From positions 121,655 to 185,654 of the forward strand of contig NZ_JADJNN010000015.1 of NCBI RefSeq assembly GCF_016714285.1: a DNA stretch of 64,000 nucleotides, written 5' to 3'. Below are positions 35,910 through 44,709 of this stretch, piece by piece; the stretch's first letter is position 1; each line of letters starts with the position of its first letter. The stretch comes from Nannocystis sp. GTDB taxonomy: Bacteria > Myxococcota_A > Polyangia > Nannocystales > Nannocystaceae. The notes below the pieces were generated by a model. It did not search any database. It worked only from the letters and a program-made list of their open reading frames with translations, and was not told the DNA's origin. Position numbers and translations under genes: made by a program.

Positions 35910-36685
35910 CAGCGGCCCCGCGCCCGCAGCGAGCCGAGCGACACGCGGGTCTCGCCGCGGGTGTAGAACCACAGGCCCGCGAGCAGCACCGCCAGCGAGA
36001 CGAGGCCGCAGGCGAGGCCCCACAGCCAGAACGGTCCGCCGAGGTGACGGGCCATCACCGCGACGTCCGAGGGCATCGCGCCGGCGCTCGACTCGGCGAC
36101 CGCGGTGAACAGGTAGTCCCCGCGGGTGAACACGCTGAGGGCCAGCTGGACCGCGAGGAACACGAGGATGAACTGCGTCCACGCGGCCGACACGAGCGCC
36201 GCGGCCAGCAGCGCGAGGCCGCCGACCACGCCGAGGTAGGCCTGACTGAAGCCCGGGTCGGCGACCAGCACGGCGGCGGCGACGAGGCCCGCGCCGAACA
36301 GGCCGAGGCAGACGCGGGCGGCCGCGGGTCGGCGCCCGAGCACGAACCACAGCCCCGCGACGATCGCCGGCCCGAGCAGCCCGCCCGCCGAGACCAGCGC
36401 GCCGACGACATCGCCGCCGCTGGTGCTCGTGAACGCGGTGCCCGAGCCGTCGGGGCGGATCACGAAGTGCTCGAGGCGACCGCCGAGCGCCAGCGCCGTC
36501 AGCCCGTGCCCGAGCTCGTGCGCCACCGTCGACAGCCACATCAAGGGCACCGCCAGCACCGCCAGCACCGGGATGCGGGGCAGCAGCAGCGCCAGCCCCA
36601 CGCTCCACAGCAGCACGGTCCGGGCCCGCCGCGTCGCCGCGACCTGGCCCGTGGCCCGCTCATGCGCTCGCGCGGCCATCGACAT
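35909..36685 (-). CDS. M50-like integral membrane peptidase
   Basis: 258 residues with about seven hydrophobic segments. The second one carries HELGH (His56, Glu57, His60), the zinc motif of site-2-type peptidases. The second metal ligand would normally be an Asp in a late NPDG-like motif, which was not recognised, so activity is uncertain. It resembles the M50B-like family of uncharacterised membrane proteins. The ATG at 36685 has a second ATG two codons in. It forms a unit with the downstream phosphotransferase. Confidence 0.78.
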   Translation of the reverse strand: MSMAARAHERATGQVAATRRARTVLLWSVGLALLLPRIPVLAVLAVPLMWLSTVAHELGHGLTALALGGRLEHFVIRPDGSGTAFTSTSGGDVVGALVSAGGLLGPAIVAGLWFVLGRRPAAARVCLGLFGAGLVAAAVLVADPGFSQAYLGVVGGLALLAAALVSAAWTQFILVFLAVQLALSVFTRGDYLFTAVAESSAGAMPSDVAVMARHLGGPFWLWGLACGLVSLAVLLAGLWFYTRGETRVSLGSLRARGR

Positions 36686-36777
36686 GGACGGCGATGCTAT
36701 CACGCCCGCGGCCGGGGGTCCCCCCGCCCCCGCGGGGGCGCGCCCCCGCGCCCCTCCGGGTGCGTGGTGCGAGGCGA

Positions 36778-38010
36778 TCAGTTGGCGCCGCTCTTCACCC
36801 AGTTGATCAGGCTGCACTTCTCGGCGTCGGTCAGCGCCAGGCCGTTGAGCGGCATCTGCCCGCCGCCCCCGTTGGGCACGTTGTTCTGCTGGCCGTGCAC
36901 CTTGTAGAGCAGGTAGCTGGCGTCGATATTGTTGGGGGTGATGCGCTTCATCGACGCCATGGTCGCGTCGATGTTGACGGTGTTGGCCTTGAAGGTCGCC
37001 GCGCTGCTCATGGTGAGCCCGCCGGAGCCGCCGACGTGGCAGCCGCACTTGGGCATGATGACGGCCGCGTAGGCCTGCGCGCTGGTGACGTTGGCGGCCA
37101 CGCACGGCCCGATCGTCAGCGTGAGCGGGACGCACTTGTTCGCCTTGCAGACGTTGCTGGCGCAGTCGCCGTTGTCGACGCAGGCCTTGCCGTTGGCGCA
37201 GTCCGGGCAGTCGGTGCCGCCGCAGTCGACGTCGGTCTCCGCCGCGTTCTTGAGCTTGTCCGAGCAGGTCGCCGACTTGCACATGTTGCTGCACGCGTCG
37301 GCGTTGCTCATGTTGCCGTCGTCGCACTCCTCCTTGCCCTCCTGCACCAGCATGTCGCCGCACTTGGCCGCCTTGCAGCCGGCGACGCAGGCGTCCGTGT
37401 CGACATCGTTGCCGTCGTCGCACTCCTCCTTGCCCTCCGCCACGAACTTGTCGCCGCAGCTGGCGTTGACGCAGGTGCTCAGGCAGGCGTCGGTGTCGAT
37501 GTCGTTGCCGTCGTCGCAGTCCTCGCCCATCTGCTTGACGCCGTCGCCGCAGCTGCCCGCGGCGCAGGCGTTCGAGCAGGCGTCGTCGTCGACCTGGTTG
37601 GCGTCGTCGCAGGCCTCGCCGGGGCCGACGAAGCCGTCGCCGCAGCTCGCGTTCTTGCAGTCCGCGACGCAGCCGTCCGTGTTGTCGTCGTTGGCGTCGT
37701 CGCACTCCTCACCGTCGTCGACCTTGCCATCGCCGCACACCGGCGGGGCGCCGCTGGTGCTGGCCGGCTCGCCAGTGCTCTCACCGGCGGTGGTCGGCTG
37801 GTCGGTGGTCGACTCGCTGGTGGGGCCGCTGGTGCTGGCGTCGACGCCGGTGGTGGTCGGGCCGTCGCTGGCGCTGGTGGTCTGGCCGTCGCTGGCCGTG
37901 CCAGTCGTCGCGGCGCCAGTGCTCTCGCCGGTGGTGCTGGTGTTGTTGCCGTTGTCGCCGCAGGCGACCGCGAACAGGGCGAGAGACAGGGACAGGGTCA
38001 ATGTACGCAT
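36778..38010 (-). CDS. DUF4215 Cys-rich repeat lipoprotein with cytochrome-like C-terminus
   Basis: 410 residues. The signal ends FAVAC (Cys17), followed by about 70 residues of Thr/Ser/Gly linker. Five tandem DUF4215 repeats follow (CGDG...GEECDDGN...D.C...C), each about 31 residues, then a segment with CGGTDCPDCANGKAC. The last 110 residues contain KCGCHVGGSGG and end LINWVKSGAN, the pattern of planctomycete-type cytochrome-c-like domains; only CxCH rather than CxxCH is present, so haem attachment is doubtful. The ATG at 38010 is set by the lipobox. Probably a surface adhesin or structural protein. Confidence 0.85.
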   Translation of the reverse strand: MRTLTLSLSLALFAVACGDNGNNTSTTGESTGAATTGTASDGQTTSASDGPTTTGVDASTSGPTSESTTDQPTTAGESTGEPASTSGAPPVCGDGKVDDGEECDDANDDNTDGCVADCKNASCGDGFVGPGEACDDANQVDDDACSNACAAGSCGDGVKQMGEDCDDGNDIDTDACLSTCVNASCGDKFVAEGKEECDDGNDVDTDACVAGCKAAKCGDMLVQEGKEECDDGNMSNADACSNMCKSATCSDKLKNAAETDVDCGGTDCPDCANGKACVDNGDCASNVCKANKCVPLTLTIGPCVAANVTSAQAYAAVIMPKCGCHVGGSGGLTMSSAATFKANTVNIDATMASMKRITPNNIDASYLLYKVHGQQNNVPNGGGGQMPLNGLALTDAEKCSLINWVKSGAN

Positions 38011-38137
38011 GGGATAATCGGTCTCCAGGAGATCCGAGCGAGGATGCCCGCCGCCGCGTGGGCCGCCAAGCGGGAAGATCGGCGGCGGCGCATGGCCTTC
38101 CGCGGCGGCGGACCGCGAGCGGCCCTTCGCCACCCAG

Positions 38138-39118
38138 CTACACCGCGGGCACGCCGAATCGCTCGCGCAGCGCCGCGATCGGCTGGTCCATCTCATCCCA
38201 ATAATCGTGCTTCTGCGAGAAGTCGACCGCGGTGCCGCGGCCGCGCTCGAGCGCGCGGAGCACCTTCTCCGGGTCGAACAGCGCCCGCGCGCGGGCCAGC
38301 GCCTTCAGCCCCGCGGTGAATTGCAGCAGCACCAGGAACAGCGCGCTGAACGGGTCCTCCTGGCGCATGCCGGCCGTAAATGCCAGCGTCTGCAGCTCGC
38401 CCTCGAGGCTGCTGTCGTAGCCCGAGATGATGTGGACGATGTCGTGGTGCACCAGCACCTCGGGCACCGAGCCGGGCTGGTCGGCGAAGGCGAACTGGCG
38501 CTCGCGATAGTAGCGCCACAGCTCGCGACCGAGGGTGCCGTCGGGGAGGTTGCCGAGCTGGCGGTAGCGCAGCGCGAGCTCGGCGTTCTCGCGGGCGTGG
38601 TGCGGCGAGGCGGCGGCGAGCACATCGGCGGGGAAGAACTGCATGACGCCCTGCCAGCCCTCGCTGGCGTACAGCGTGACGCGCTCGGGGCCACCGTGCG
38701 CCGGGCTCCCGCTGGCGCGGCCGGCCTGGCGGCGGTAGTCGTGCATGAGCAGCTGATGATGGCGATAGGCGAGGTCGTGGAAGCTGTGCAGCGCCGCCTC
38801 GTCGATGGCCAGCGCGCCGCGGAACCCGGACAGCACCTTCCACTCCTCGGGTGAGATCTGGCCGTCGACGATACCCATCACCAGGCAGGCCTTGAGCGCG
38901 ACCATGCGGGCGTCGGCGCCGGCCACCGCGACGGCGAGCTCGGGCGCGGTGATCGTCGGCAGGTCGCACGGGTCGGCCTCGACCCCGAGCAGCTCGGCCG
39001 ACGCGACCAGCATCGTCTGCTCCTTCAACTCGAAATTGCCGTCGGCCATCGCCACGGTCTTGAGCGCGCGGAGGACGGCGAGCGACTCGGAGGGCGAGAA
39101 GTTGAACAGCGATTGCAT
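38138..39118 (-). CDS. TerB-like / Coq4-like fusion protein
   Basis: 326 residues, soluble. Residues 1-115 have the helical pattern of TerB-like domains (LRALKTVAMADGNFELKEQ and VDGQISPEEWKVL, acidic loops that may bind metal). Residues 185-300 resemble Coq4: HDIVH (225-229) followed after exactly 11 residues by Glu241 matches the HDxxHx11E zinc motif. Coq4 acts in ubiquinone biosynthesis; a bacterial TerB fusion of this kind was not recognised from memory, so function is open. A TerB-only gene lies 2.3 kb away at 41371. Confidence 0.7.
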   Translation of the reverse strand: MQSLFNFSPSESLAVLRALKTVAMADGNFELKEQTMLVASAELLGVEADPCDLPTITAPELAVAVAGADARMVALKACLVMGIVDGQISPEEWKVLSGFRGALAIDEAALHSFHDLAYRHHQLLMHDYRRQAGRASGSPAHGGPERVTLYASEGWQGVMQFFPADVLAAASPHHARENAELALRYRQLGNLPDGTLGRELWRYYRERQFAFADQPGSVPEVLVHHDIVHIISGYDSSLEGELQTLAFTAGMRQEDPFSALFLVLLQFTAGLKALARARALFDPEKVLRALERGRGTAVDFSQKHDYWDEMDQPIAALRERFGVPAV

Positions 39119-39228
39119 GCGCCCAAGACGCTATCAAAACCCAGGACCGGGGGCAGCCGGCGAAATTGTCGCGTGGGCCCCGACGCGGCCCGCCTGGCCC
39201 GACTTGACCGCGACGCGGCGCGCGGTCT

Positions 39229-39966
39229 ATGCCGCCGACCGTGATCACGCTGTACCAGCCGCCGCCCGCCTGGGGGCTCCCCAGCCTCAGCCCGTTCTGC
39301 ACCAAGGTCGAGACTTACCTCCGCATGGTCGATCTGCCGTACCGCACCCGCGGCGGCGACCCGCGCAAGCACCCGAAGGGCAAGCTGCCGTGGATCGACG
39401 ACGACGGGCGGACGATCAGCGACTCGAGCGACATCCTCGACCACCTGAACGCCCGCCTCGGCGACCCGCTGGACGGCGCGCTCGATCACAGCCAGCGGGC
39501 GCTCGCCCACCTGGCCCGGCGCACCGTCGAGGAGCACCTCTACTGGTGCCTCGTGTACGCTCGCTGGGTCGATCCCGGCGGCTTCAGCTTCACGCGCGAG
39601 GCATTCGAGAAGCTGCTCCCGCCGGTGATCGGCAAGCTCCTGGTCCACCAGGTCATTCGCAAGAAGATCGTCGGCGCCCTGCACGGCCAGGGCCTCGGCC
39701 GCCACGCGCGCGCCGACATCTACCGCCGCGGCTGCGAGGACCTCACCGCGATCGCGGTGCTGCTCGGCGAGCAGCCCTACTTCCTCGGCCCGAACCCCAC
39801 CTCGATCGACGCCAGCCTCTACGCGCTCACCGGCGGCATCTGGCTGCACCCCGCCGACAACCCGATGAAGCAGCACATGGCCGCCCTGCCGAACCTGGTC
39901 GCGTACAGCGAGCGCATGCACAACCGCTACTTCGGCGAGCGCCCGCCCGGCGGCACTGTTCCTTGA
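39229..39966 (+). CDS. Glutathione S-transferase/metaxin-like protein
   Basis: 245 residues. The thioredoxin-like N-domain (LSPFCTKVETYLRMVDLPYR, GKLPWIDDDGRTISDSSDI) and all-helical C-domain (FLGPNPTSIDASLYALTGG) match the FAXC/metaxin-like branch of the GST superfamily. The cysteine in SPFCTK lies at the usual active-site position. The ATG at 39229 begins directly before the first strand. No membrane segment was found. Substrate is unknown. Confidence 0.85.
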   Translation: MPPTVITLYQPPPAWGLPSLSPFCTKVETYLRMVDLPYRTRGGDPRKHPKGKLPWIDDDGRTISDSSDILDHLNARLGDPLDGALDHSQRALAHLARRTVEEHLYWCLVYARWVDPGGFSFTREAFEKLLPPVIGKLLVHQVIRKKIVGALHGQGLGRHARADIYRRGCEDLTAIAVLLGEQPYFLGPNPTSIDASLYALTGGIWLHPADNPMKQHMAALPNLVAYSERMHNRYFGERPPGGTVP

Positions 39967-39972
39967 GCCGCG

Positions 39973-40788
39973 TCAGCGCTCCATGGTGCGCTTGAAGTAG
40001 CGCGGCACGAGCTTCTGGTAGAAGCGCTCCGGGCTCATCCGCTTGATCCGCCAGGCCCAGGCGCCGTCGGCGTGCGGCAGCGAGTAGAGCTCACCCGCGT
40101 CGACCGAGGCGAGGGCGACGCGGGCGACCTCGGGGGCCTGGATCTTGGCCCGGGCCATCAGCTTCTCGGCGACGTGCTGGTGGTTCGCGTTGCGGCTGCG
40201 CGTCGCCTGGATGATGTTGGTCTGGAAGAAGGTCGGGCACAGCACGGTCACGCCGATGCGCGCCGGCTTGAGCTCGCTGCACAGCGTCTCCGAGAGCGCG
40301 ACCACCCCGGCCTTGGTGACGTTGTAGGGCGCCATCTCGGGCGTGCACAGCAGGCCCGCGGCCGACGCGACGTTGAGGATCGCGCCGTGGCCCTGGGCCT
40401 TGAAGCGGGGGATGAAGGCGCGGCAGCCGTAGATCACCCCCCAGAGGTTGATGCCCATGATCCAGGCCCAGTCGGCCGACGGGATCTCGGCCATCGGCCC
40501 GGCCACCGCCACGCCCGCGTTGTTGACGATCAGGTCGGTGCCGCCGAAGGCCTGCGCCGCGTGCTCGGCCAGCGCCTCGACCTGGGCCTCCTGGGCCACG
40601 TCGCAGGCGACCGAGCGGGCCTCGCCGCCGGCGTCGCGCACCGCCGCGGCCGTGATCTCGGCCGCGTCGAGGTCGATGTCGGCCGCGATGACGCGGGCCC
40701 GACGACGGGCGAGCTCGAGGCACAGGGCGCGGCCGAGGCCGCCACCTGCACCCGTGACGACGGCGCGAGGACGTTGCGGGAGTGACAT
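39973..40788 (-). CDS. Short-chain dehydrogenase/reductase
   Basis: 271 residues of the classical SDR type: TGAGGGLG (13-20), DIDLDAAE after the second strand (NAD preference), NNAGVAV and the catalytic YNVTK. A C-terminal extension of about 30 residues (MSPERFYQKLVPRYFKRTMER region) is typical of the subset acting on acyl or lipid substrates. It converges on the GST gene with six bases between them. Confidence 0.9.
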   Translation of the reverse strand: MSLPQRPRAVVTGAGGGLGRALCLELARRRARVIAADIDLDAAEITAAAVRDAGGEARSVACDVAQEAQVEALAEHAAQAFGGTDLIVNNAGVAVAGPMAEIPSADWAWIMGINLWGVIYGCRAFIPRFKAQGHGAILNVASAAGLLCTPEMAPYNVTKAGVVALSETLCSELKPARIGVTVLCPTFFQTNIIQATRSRNANHQHVAEKLMARAKIQAPEVARVALASVDAGELYSLPHADGAWAWRIKRMSPERFYQKLVPRYFKRTMER

Positions 40789-40869
40789 GCCGCGAGAGGG
40801 TAGCCCAGAGCGAACAAGCCGGGGACCGCGGAACGCAACGCCCGCCGCGACGCGGGCGAACACGCGGCC

Positions 40870-41361
40870 ATGCCCCACCCCGCCCTTCGCCCCGCGCCCG
40901 CCCGCAGCGACCAGATCTCCCGCGAGATCGACCGCGACGAGCGGGTCGTCCTGCAGCTGCTGCGCCGCCGCCTGCTCGCCGAGCTGGGCCCCGCCCTCGC
41001 CGGGCCCCGCGAGCTCCCGGGCGTCCTCGACGCGCTCGCGCGGGTGCTCGCCGAGGCCCGCGTGCAGGCCCGCCGCCTCAACGACGCCCGCATCACCCGC
41101 CGCGCCGAGCGACCGCAGGCCCTGACCCTGCGCCCGCCCCCGCCGGCCCTGGCGATCCACGCCTGCCACGGCGCCTACCTCGGGGCCTTCCCCGACCTCA
41201 TGGCGATCGGCCGCATGGCGATCGTCGGCGGCCTCGCCCGACCTGGCCCTTACGACCTGTCCGAAGGGTCACTCGCGGACCTGGCCCTCGACCTGCACCT
41301 GCGCGGCGTGCTGTGGACCCTCGAGCACGCCGGAGCGGTGCACGTGTTCCTCTGCCTGTAA
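40870..41361 (+). CDS. Hypothetical 163-residue protein
   Basis: No family recognised. Nearly every codon ends in G or C, as in genuine genes here. The N-terminal half is helical and basic (LQLLRRRLLAELGPALAG, LAEARVQARRLNDARI), followed by a segment with ACHGAYLGAFPDLMAIGRMAI that might touch a membrane or form a hydrophobic core. A degenerate CTGTCC palindrome overlaps its C-terminal part. It converges on the TerB gene at 41371. Confidence 0.55.
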   Translation: MPHPALRPAPARSDQISREIDRDERVVLQLLRRRLLAELGPALAGPRELPGVLDALARVLAEARVQARRLNDARITRRAERPQALTLRPPPPALAIHACHGAYLGAFPDLMAIGRMAIVGGLARPGPYDLSEGSLADLALDLHLRGVLWTLEHAGAVHVFLCL

Positions 41362-41370
41362 CCGGCGAGC

Positions 41371-41949
41371 TCAGCCCCAGGGGTGCCCGTTGGGGAACAG
41401 CACCGCGAGCTTGCGGCGCCGGAGCGCCTGCTCGTCGCGGTACACCGCGAACACTGCGTCGACCTCGGGCTCGGGCACGCCGAGGACCATCGCCATGGCG
41501 CGGATCGTCTGCTCCTCGGCTGGATCGAGCACGCCGTCGGCGTCGGCCGCACAGATCGCGTTGTAGACCAGGCTGTGCACGAACAGGCCCGGTCGCTCGG
41601 TCTGGGCCAGCAGCTGCATCGGGTCGAGCGCGCGCGGGTCGAGCGTCCGCAGCTCCTGCAGCAGCTCGTAGGTGCCCCCCGAATTGGCGGTGAAGCCGAT
41701 GATCCACTCGAGCTCGGCCGGCGCCAGCTCGCCGTCCCCCGCGGCGCAGATGATCATCGCCTTGGCGAAGCCCTCGAGCAGCGGCAACATCTTGCGCTGC
41801 TCGCTGAGGTTCGGCGCCGGCGGCAGCTGGGTCGCCCCCAGCTGCGTGCGCAGGAAGAACTTGAGCGCCTGGTGGAGCACGGCAGCGTCGCCCGTGCCGG
41901 CCGGCGCGTCGTAATCGATGGTGTCTTGCAGCAGCGTCGGGGTGCTCAT
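41371..41949 (-). CDS. TerB-like domain protein
   Basis: 192 residues, soluble and helical. AMIICAAGDGELAPAELEWI and YNAICAADADGVLDPAEEQTI are the two acidic loop-helix units typical of TerB, which binds metals in tellurite-resistance modules. The rest of a ter operon is absent. Its relation to the TerB half of the protein at 38138 suggests a local family. The ATG at 41949 is chosen over an upstream ATG (41976) because the domain starts soon after it. Confidence 0.65.
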   Translation of the reverse strand: MSTPTLLQDTIDYDAPAGTGDAAVLHQALKFFLRTQLGATQLPPAPNLSEQRKMLPLLEGFAKAMIICAAGDGELAPAELEWIIGFTANSGGTYELLQELRTLDPRALDPMQLLAQTERPGLFVHSLVYNAICAADADGVLDPAEEQTIRAMAMVLGVPEPEVDAVFAVYRDEQALRRRKLAVLFPNGHPWG

Positions 41950-42054
41950 TTCGCCCCGGTGTATGCGAATCCACACCCGTTGTCGACCCCCACACAGGTG
42001 GCCCAGGCGAGCGCTGGCAGACCAGTTGGCGGCCGATTTGGGGCTCTTCGGGGA

Positions 42055-42825
42055 CTACCCGCGCTGCGGGTTGTCGCCGACGAACAGGATCGGCTCGCTC
42101 GCCGGAGCCGTGTCCGCGACCGGCGGCTCGCCCCGCAGCTGCACGCCGGGCTGGTAGCGGTCGCCCCGGACCGTGCGCAGCAGCCCCAACATGTCGAAGC
42201 GACCCGCGACGTGATCGCGGACCATGTCGATCAGCAGCTCCTGGAAGAACATGCGGCGGTAGGTGAAGTCAACGACGACGTCGGCGCGCAGCTTGGTCGG
42301 CTCGACGAAGCTCGCGTGACCGGGCCGGACGAAGCGCTGGTAGCGGTCGATGTTCCAGCGGATGTCGGCGCTGCGCTCGTCGAGGTCGCGCAGCAGGCGG
42401 CCGATGAGGCGCTGGTCAGCGTCGACGTCGAGGAACACCCGCAGATCGAAGAGCTCGACGATCGGGGGGTTCAGCACGAACAGGCCCTCGACCACCACCA
42501 CCGGCGCGGGCTCGACCGCGATCGCGGCCGGGCGCTGGACCTGCTCGCGAAAGTCGTAGCTCGGCGCCATCACCCCCTCGCCCGCCCGCAGCGCCCGCAG
42601 GTGCTCGAGCAGCAGCGGGATGTCGATGTGCGACGGGTGGTCGAAGTTCACGTCGCGCGGGTCCATCTCCCGCTCGACCTGCGACAGGCTGCGAAAGTAC
42701 TGGTCCATGCTCAGCACGGCGACCTTGTCGACGCCGGCCTGCGTCTGCAGCCGCCGCGCGAGGTAGGTCTTGCCGCAGCCCGAGCCGCCCGCGATACCGA
42801 TAAGGACAGGAGATACGCCGCTCAT
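42055..42825 (-). CDS. udk: Uridine kinase-like P-loop kinase
   Basis: 256 residues. GGSGCGKT (13-20) is the P-loop and SMDQYFRSLSQ the nucleoside-binding loop with the catalytic Asp; NFDHPSHIDIP and VVVVEGLFVLN are standard uridine kinase blocks. The C-terminal tail of about 40 residues after the lid is variable. The ATG overlaps the stop of the upstream MBL gene (ATGA), so they are coupled. Uridine/cytidine phosphorylation is the likely activity; phosphoribulokinase-like alternatives are less probable. Confidence 0.85.
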   Translation of the reverse strand: MSGVSPVLIGIAGGSGCGKTYLARRLQTQAGVDKVAVLSMDQYFRSLSQVEREMDPRDVNFDHPSHIDIPLLLEHLRALRAGEGVMAPSYDFREQVQRPAAIAVEPAPVVVVEGLFVLNPPIVELFDLRVFLDVDADQRLIGRLLRDLDERSADIRWNIDRYQRFVRPGHASFVEPTKLRADVVVDFTYRRMFFQELLIDMVRDHVAGRFDMLGLLRTVRGDRYQPGVQLRGEPPVADTAPASEPILFVGDNPQRG

Positions 42826-44201
42826 GCGCTGGGGAGCGCGACCGTATCACGGTCCAGCGCGACGTCGCAGGGCCAGCCGAGCGTCTCCGCGATCCGCAGG
42901 CGCAGGGCGTCGGCCGCCGCCAGCTCGCCGTGGACCAGGTAGACCTGCCGCGGGCGCGCGCCCGCCCCGAGCCAGGCCAGCAGCTCGCGCTGATCGGCGT
43001 GGGCCGAGAGCGTCTCCAGCTGGGCGACCTCGGCGTTGACCGCCACGTACTGGCCGTGGATCTTGATCTGCCTGGCGCCGCCAGCCAGCGCCGCCCCGCG
43101 GGTGCCACCCGCCTGGTAGCCCGCGAGCAAGATCGTGCTGCGCGGGTCGGGCGCGAAGTACTTGAGGTGGTGTACGACCCGGCCGCCGGTCGCCATGCCG
43201 CTCGCCGAGAGCAAGATCTTCGGCTCGTCGCCGCGGTCCAGCGCCTTCGACCCGTCGGCGTCGCGCACGTAGGTCGGCATCGAAAACGCCGCCTCGCACT
43301 CGGCCGCCGGCAGCCGGTGGTCGCGCCCGCGACGGAGGTAGATCTCGGTGGCGGCGATCGCCATCGGGCTGTCGACCACTACCGGCACCCTGGCGATCCG
43401 CCCGGCCTCGCGCAGGCGGTGGAGCAGCACCAGCAAGGCCTGCGTCCGCCCGACCGCGAAGGCCGGCACGATCACCGTTCCGCCGCGCTCGATCGTGCGG
43501 TTCACGACCTCGGCCAGCGCCGTCATCGGATCGCTGCCCCCGTGCACGCGGTCGCCGTAGGTCGACTCCATCACCACGATGTCGGCGTCCGGACGCCGCG
43601 CCGGCGGCTCCATCATCACGTCCTCGTCGCGCCCGAGGTCGCCCGAGAACAGCACCTGCGCGTCCTCGGCCTCGACGGTCACACAGGCCGCGCCGAGGAT
43701 GTGCCCGGCCCGCGTAAAGCGGGCGTGCAGGCCGCCCGGCAGCGCGAAGCGCTCGTCGAACTCGACGACCCGCAGCTGCTCGAGCACCTGCTCGGCGTCG
43801 GCCACGGTGTAGAGCGGCAGGGCCGGGTGGTGCTTCGAGTAGCCCTTGCGGTTGGCGTAGCTGGCGTCGAGCTCCTGCAGGTAGGCGGCGTCGGGCAGCA
43901 GCAGGCGGCACAGCGCGGCGGTCGCGGCCGTGCAGTAGATCGCGCCGCGGTAGCCCTCGCGCACGAGCACCGGCAGGTAGCCGCTGTGGTCGACGTGCGC
44001 GTGGGTCAGCAGCACCGCGTCGACCCCACGCAGCGCCTGCGGCAGCGCGGCCCAGTTGCGCAGGCGCAGCGGCTTGAAGCCCTGGAACAGCCCGCAGTCG
44101 ACCAGCACCTGCACCTTCCCGGTGTCGAGGAGGTGCTTCGAGCCGGTGACCGTGCCGGCCGCGCCGAGGAAGGTGAGCGTGCTGCTGTGAGCTGCCGTCA
44201 T
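42822..44201 (-). CDS. MBL-fold/beta-CASP ribonuclease-like hydrolase
   Basis: 459 residues. The metallo-beta-lactamase motif THAHVDHSG (67-72) and later GDLGR are followed by the beta-CASP block (ESTYGDR, PAFAVGRTQALL, LSASGMATGGRVVHHLK) and a RMMBL-like end (ETLSAHADQRELLAWL, VHGE). This is the layout of bacterial and archaeal CPSF73-like RNases. There is no membrane segment. The gene is coupled to the kinase-like gene downstream; an RNA-processing or salvage partnership is only a guess. Confidence 0.9.
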   Translation of the reverse strand: MTAAHSSTLTFLGAAGTVTGSKHLLDTGKVQVLVDCGLFQGFKPLRLRNWAALPQALRGVDAVLLTHAHVDHSGYLPVLVREGYRGAIYCTAATAALCRLLLPDAAYLQELDASYANRKGYSKHHPALPLYTVADAEQVLEQLRVVEFDERFALPGGLHARFTRAGHILGAACVTVEAEDAQVLFSGDLGRDEDVMMEPPARRPDADIVVMESTYGDRVHGGSDPMTALAEVVNRTIERGGTVIVPAFAVGRTQALLVLLHRLREAGRIARVPVVVDSPMAIAATEIYLRRGRDHRLPAAECEAAFSMPTYVRDADGSKALDRGDEPKILLSASGMATGGRVVHHLKYFAPDPRSTILLAGYQAGGTRGAALAGGARQIKIHGQYVAVNAEVAQLETLSAHADQRELLAWLGAGARPRQVYLVHGELAAADALRLRIAETLGWPCDVALDRDTVALPSA

Positions 44202-44206
44202 GCTGG

Positions 44207-44350
44207 CTACTCTGTACCAGCTTCCTCGTGCGTCTGGAGGCGGCGGCGGTTGGCCAGGAACAGGCTGACGATGATCGCGGCGCCGGTCAGCCAGCAGCCG
44301 ACAAGCACGAACAGCTCAGTGGGGGAGATCATGAGGATGGTGAGAGACAT
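44207..44350 (-). CDS. 47-residue single-pass membrane protein
   Basis: MSLTILMISPTELFVLVGCW begins a chain with one membrane helix (about residues 12-33) and a charged tail (ANRRRLQTHEEAGTE), suggesting a small regulator or subunit anchored in the membrane. AGGAGA lies 8 bases before the ATG. A palindrome shared with the HTTM gene lies about 125 bases upstream, so both may be coregulated. It is too short for a family assignment. Confidence 0.6.
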   Translation of the reverse strand: MSLTILMISPTELFVLVGCWLTGAAIIVSLFLANRRRLQTHEEAGTE

Positions 44351-44472
44351 GGCTGGTTCTCCTGGAAGAGGCGTCGTTGGCCTCGCCGATCCAGGGGAGC
44401 AAGGCGTGTGCCAGCCGCAAGCCCCGTGTCTTCGCGGCGCGACGCCTGGCGGTGGCGCGAGCTCTTCGCCGA

Positions 44473-44489
44473 TGTGCAAGCCTTGCACA
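44473..44489. promoter_or_regulatory. Palindrome TGTGCAAGCCTTGCACA upstream of the microprotein gene
   Basis: Seven-base arms with a 3-base centre. Similar in sequence and distance to 47381-47397 before the HTTM operon, so it may be an operator for a common regulator. Confidence 0.6.
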
Positions 44490-44517
44490 TGGCCCCAAAA
44501 GCCACGCCAGAGCCCCG

Positions 44518-44709
44518 CTACAGCCCCGGCGAGTCGCCCCAGCCGGCGTCGCCGCGGGCCTTGCTGCGCAAGATCATGGCGATCCCGACCAACATGCCGA
44601 GGATCACCAGCCACACCGCGCCGAGCGCGACGAAGGCGGCCCAGTCGATCCAGCGCACGCCGTCGATCACGGGAGTCACGGGGGTCTTGAGGAGGATGAA
44701 GGTCATCAT
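44518..44709 (-). CDS. 63-residue membrane protein coupled to the HTTM gene
   Basis: MMTFILLKTPVTPVIDGVRW starts a small protein with one long hydrophobic segment (about 28-48) and a positively charged C-terminus. The first ATGs overlap the HTTM stop codon (ATGATGA), so it should be translated from the same message. No homologue was recognised; it may stabilise or regulate the HTTM protein. Confidence 0.65.
   Translation of the reverse strand: MMTFILLKTPVTPVIDGVRWIDWAAFVALGAVWLVILGMLVGIAMILRSKARGDAGWGDSPGL

Noticed and set aside
37230..37740. Regular repeats about 93 bases apart, considered as a CRISPR-like array
   Set aside because: They encode the DUF4215 Cys-rich repeats of the lipoprotein at 36778-38010; there are no constant direct repeats with unique spacers.
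44470..44495. Sigma-54 promoter within the TGTGCAA palindrome
   Set aside because: TTGCA is present but the -24 GG element is missing in one of the two copies; the symmetric operator reading fits both better.
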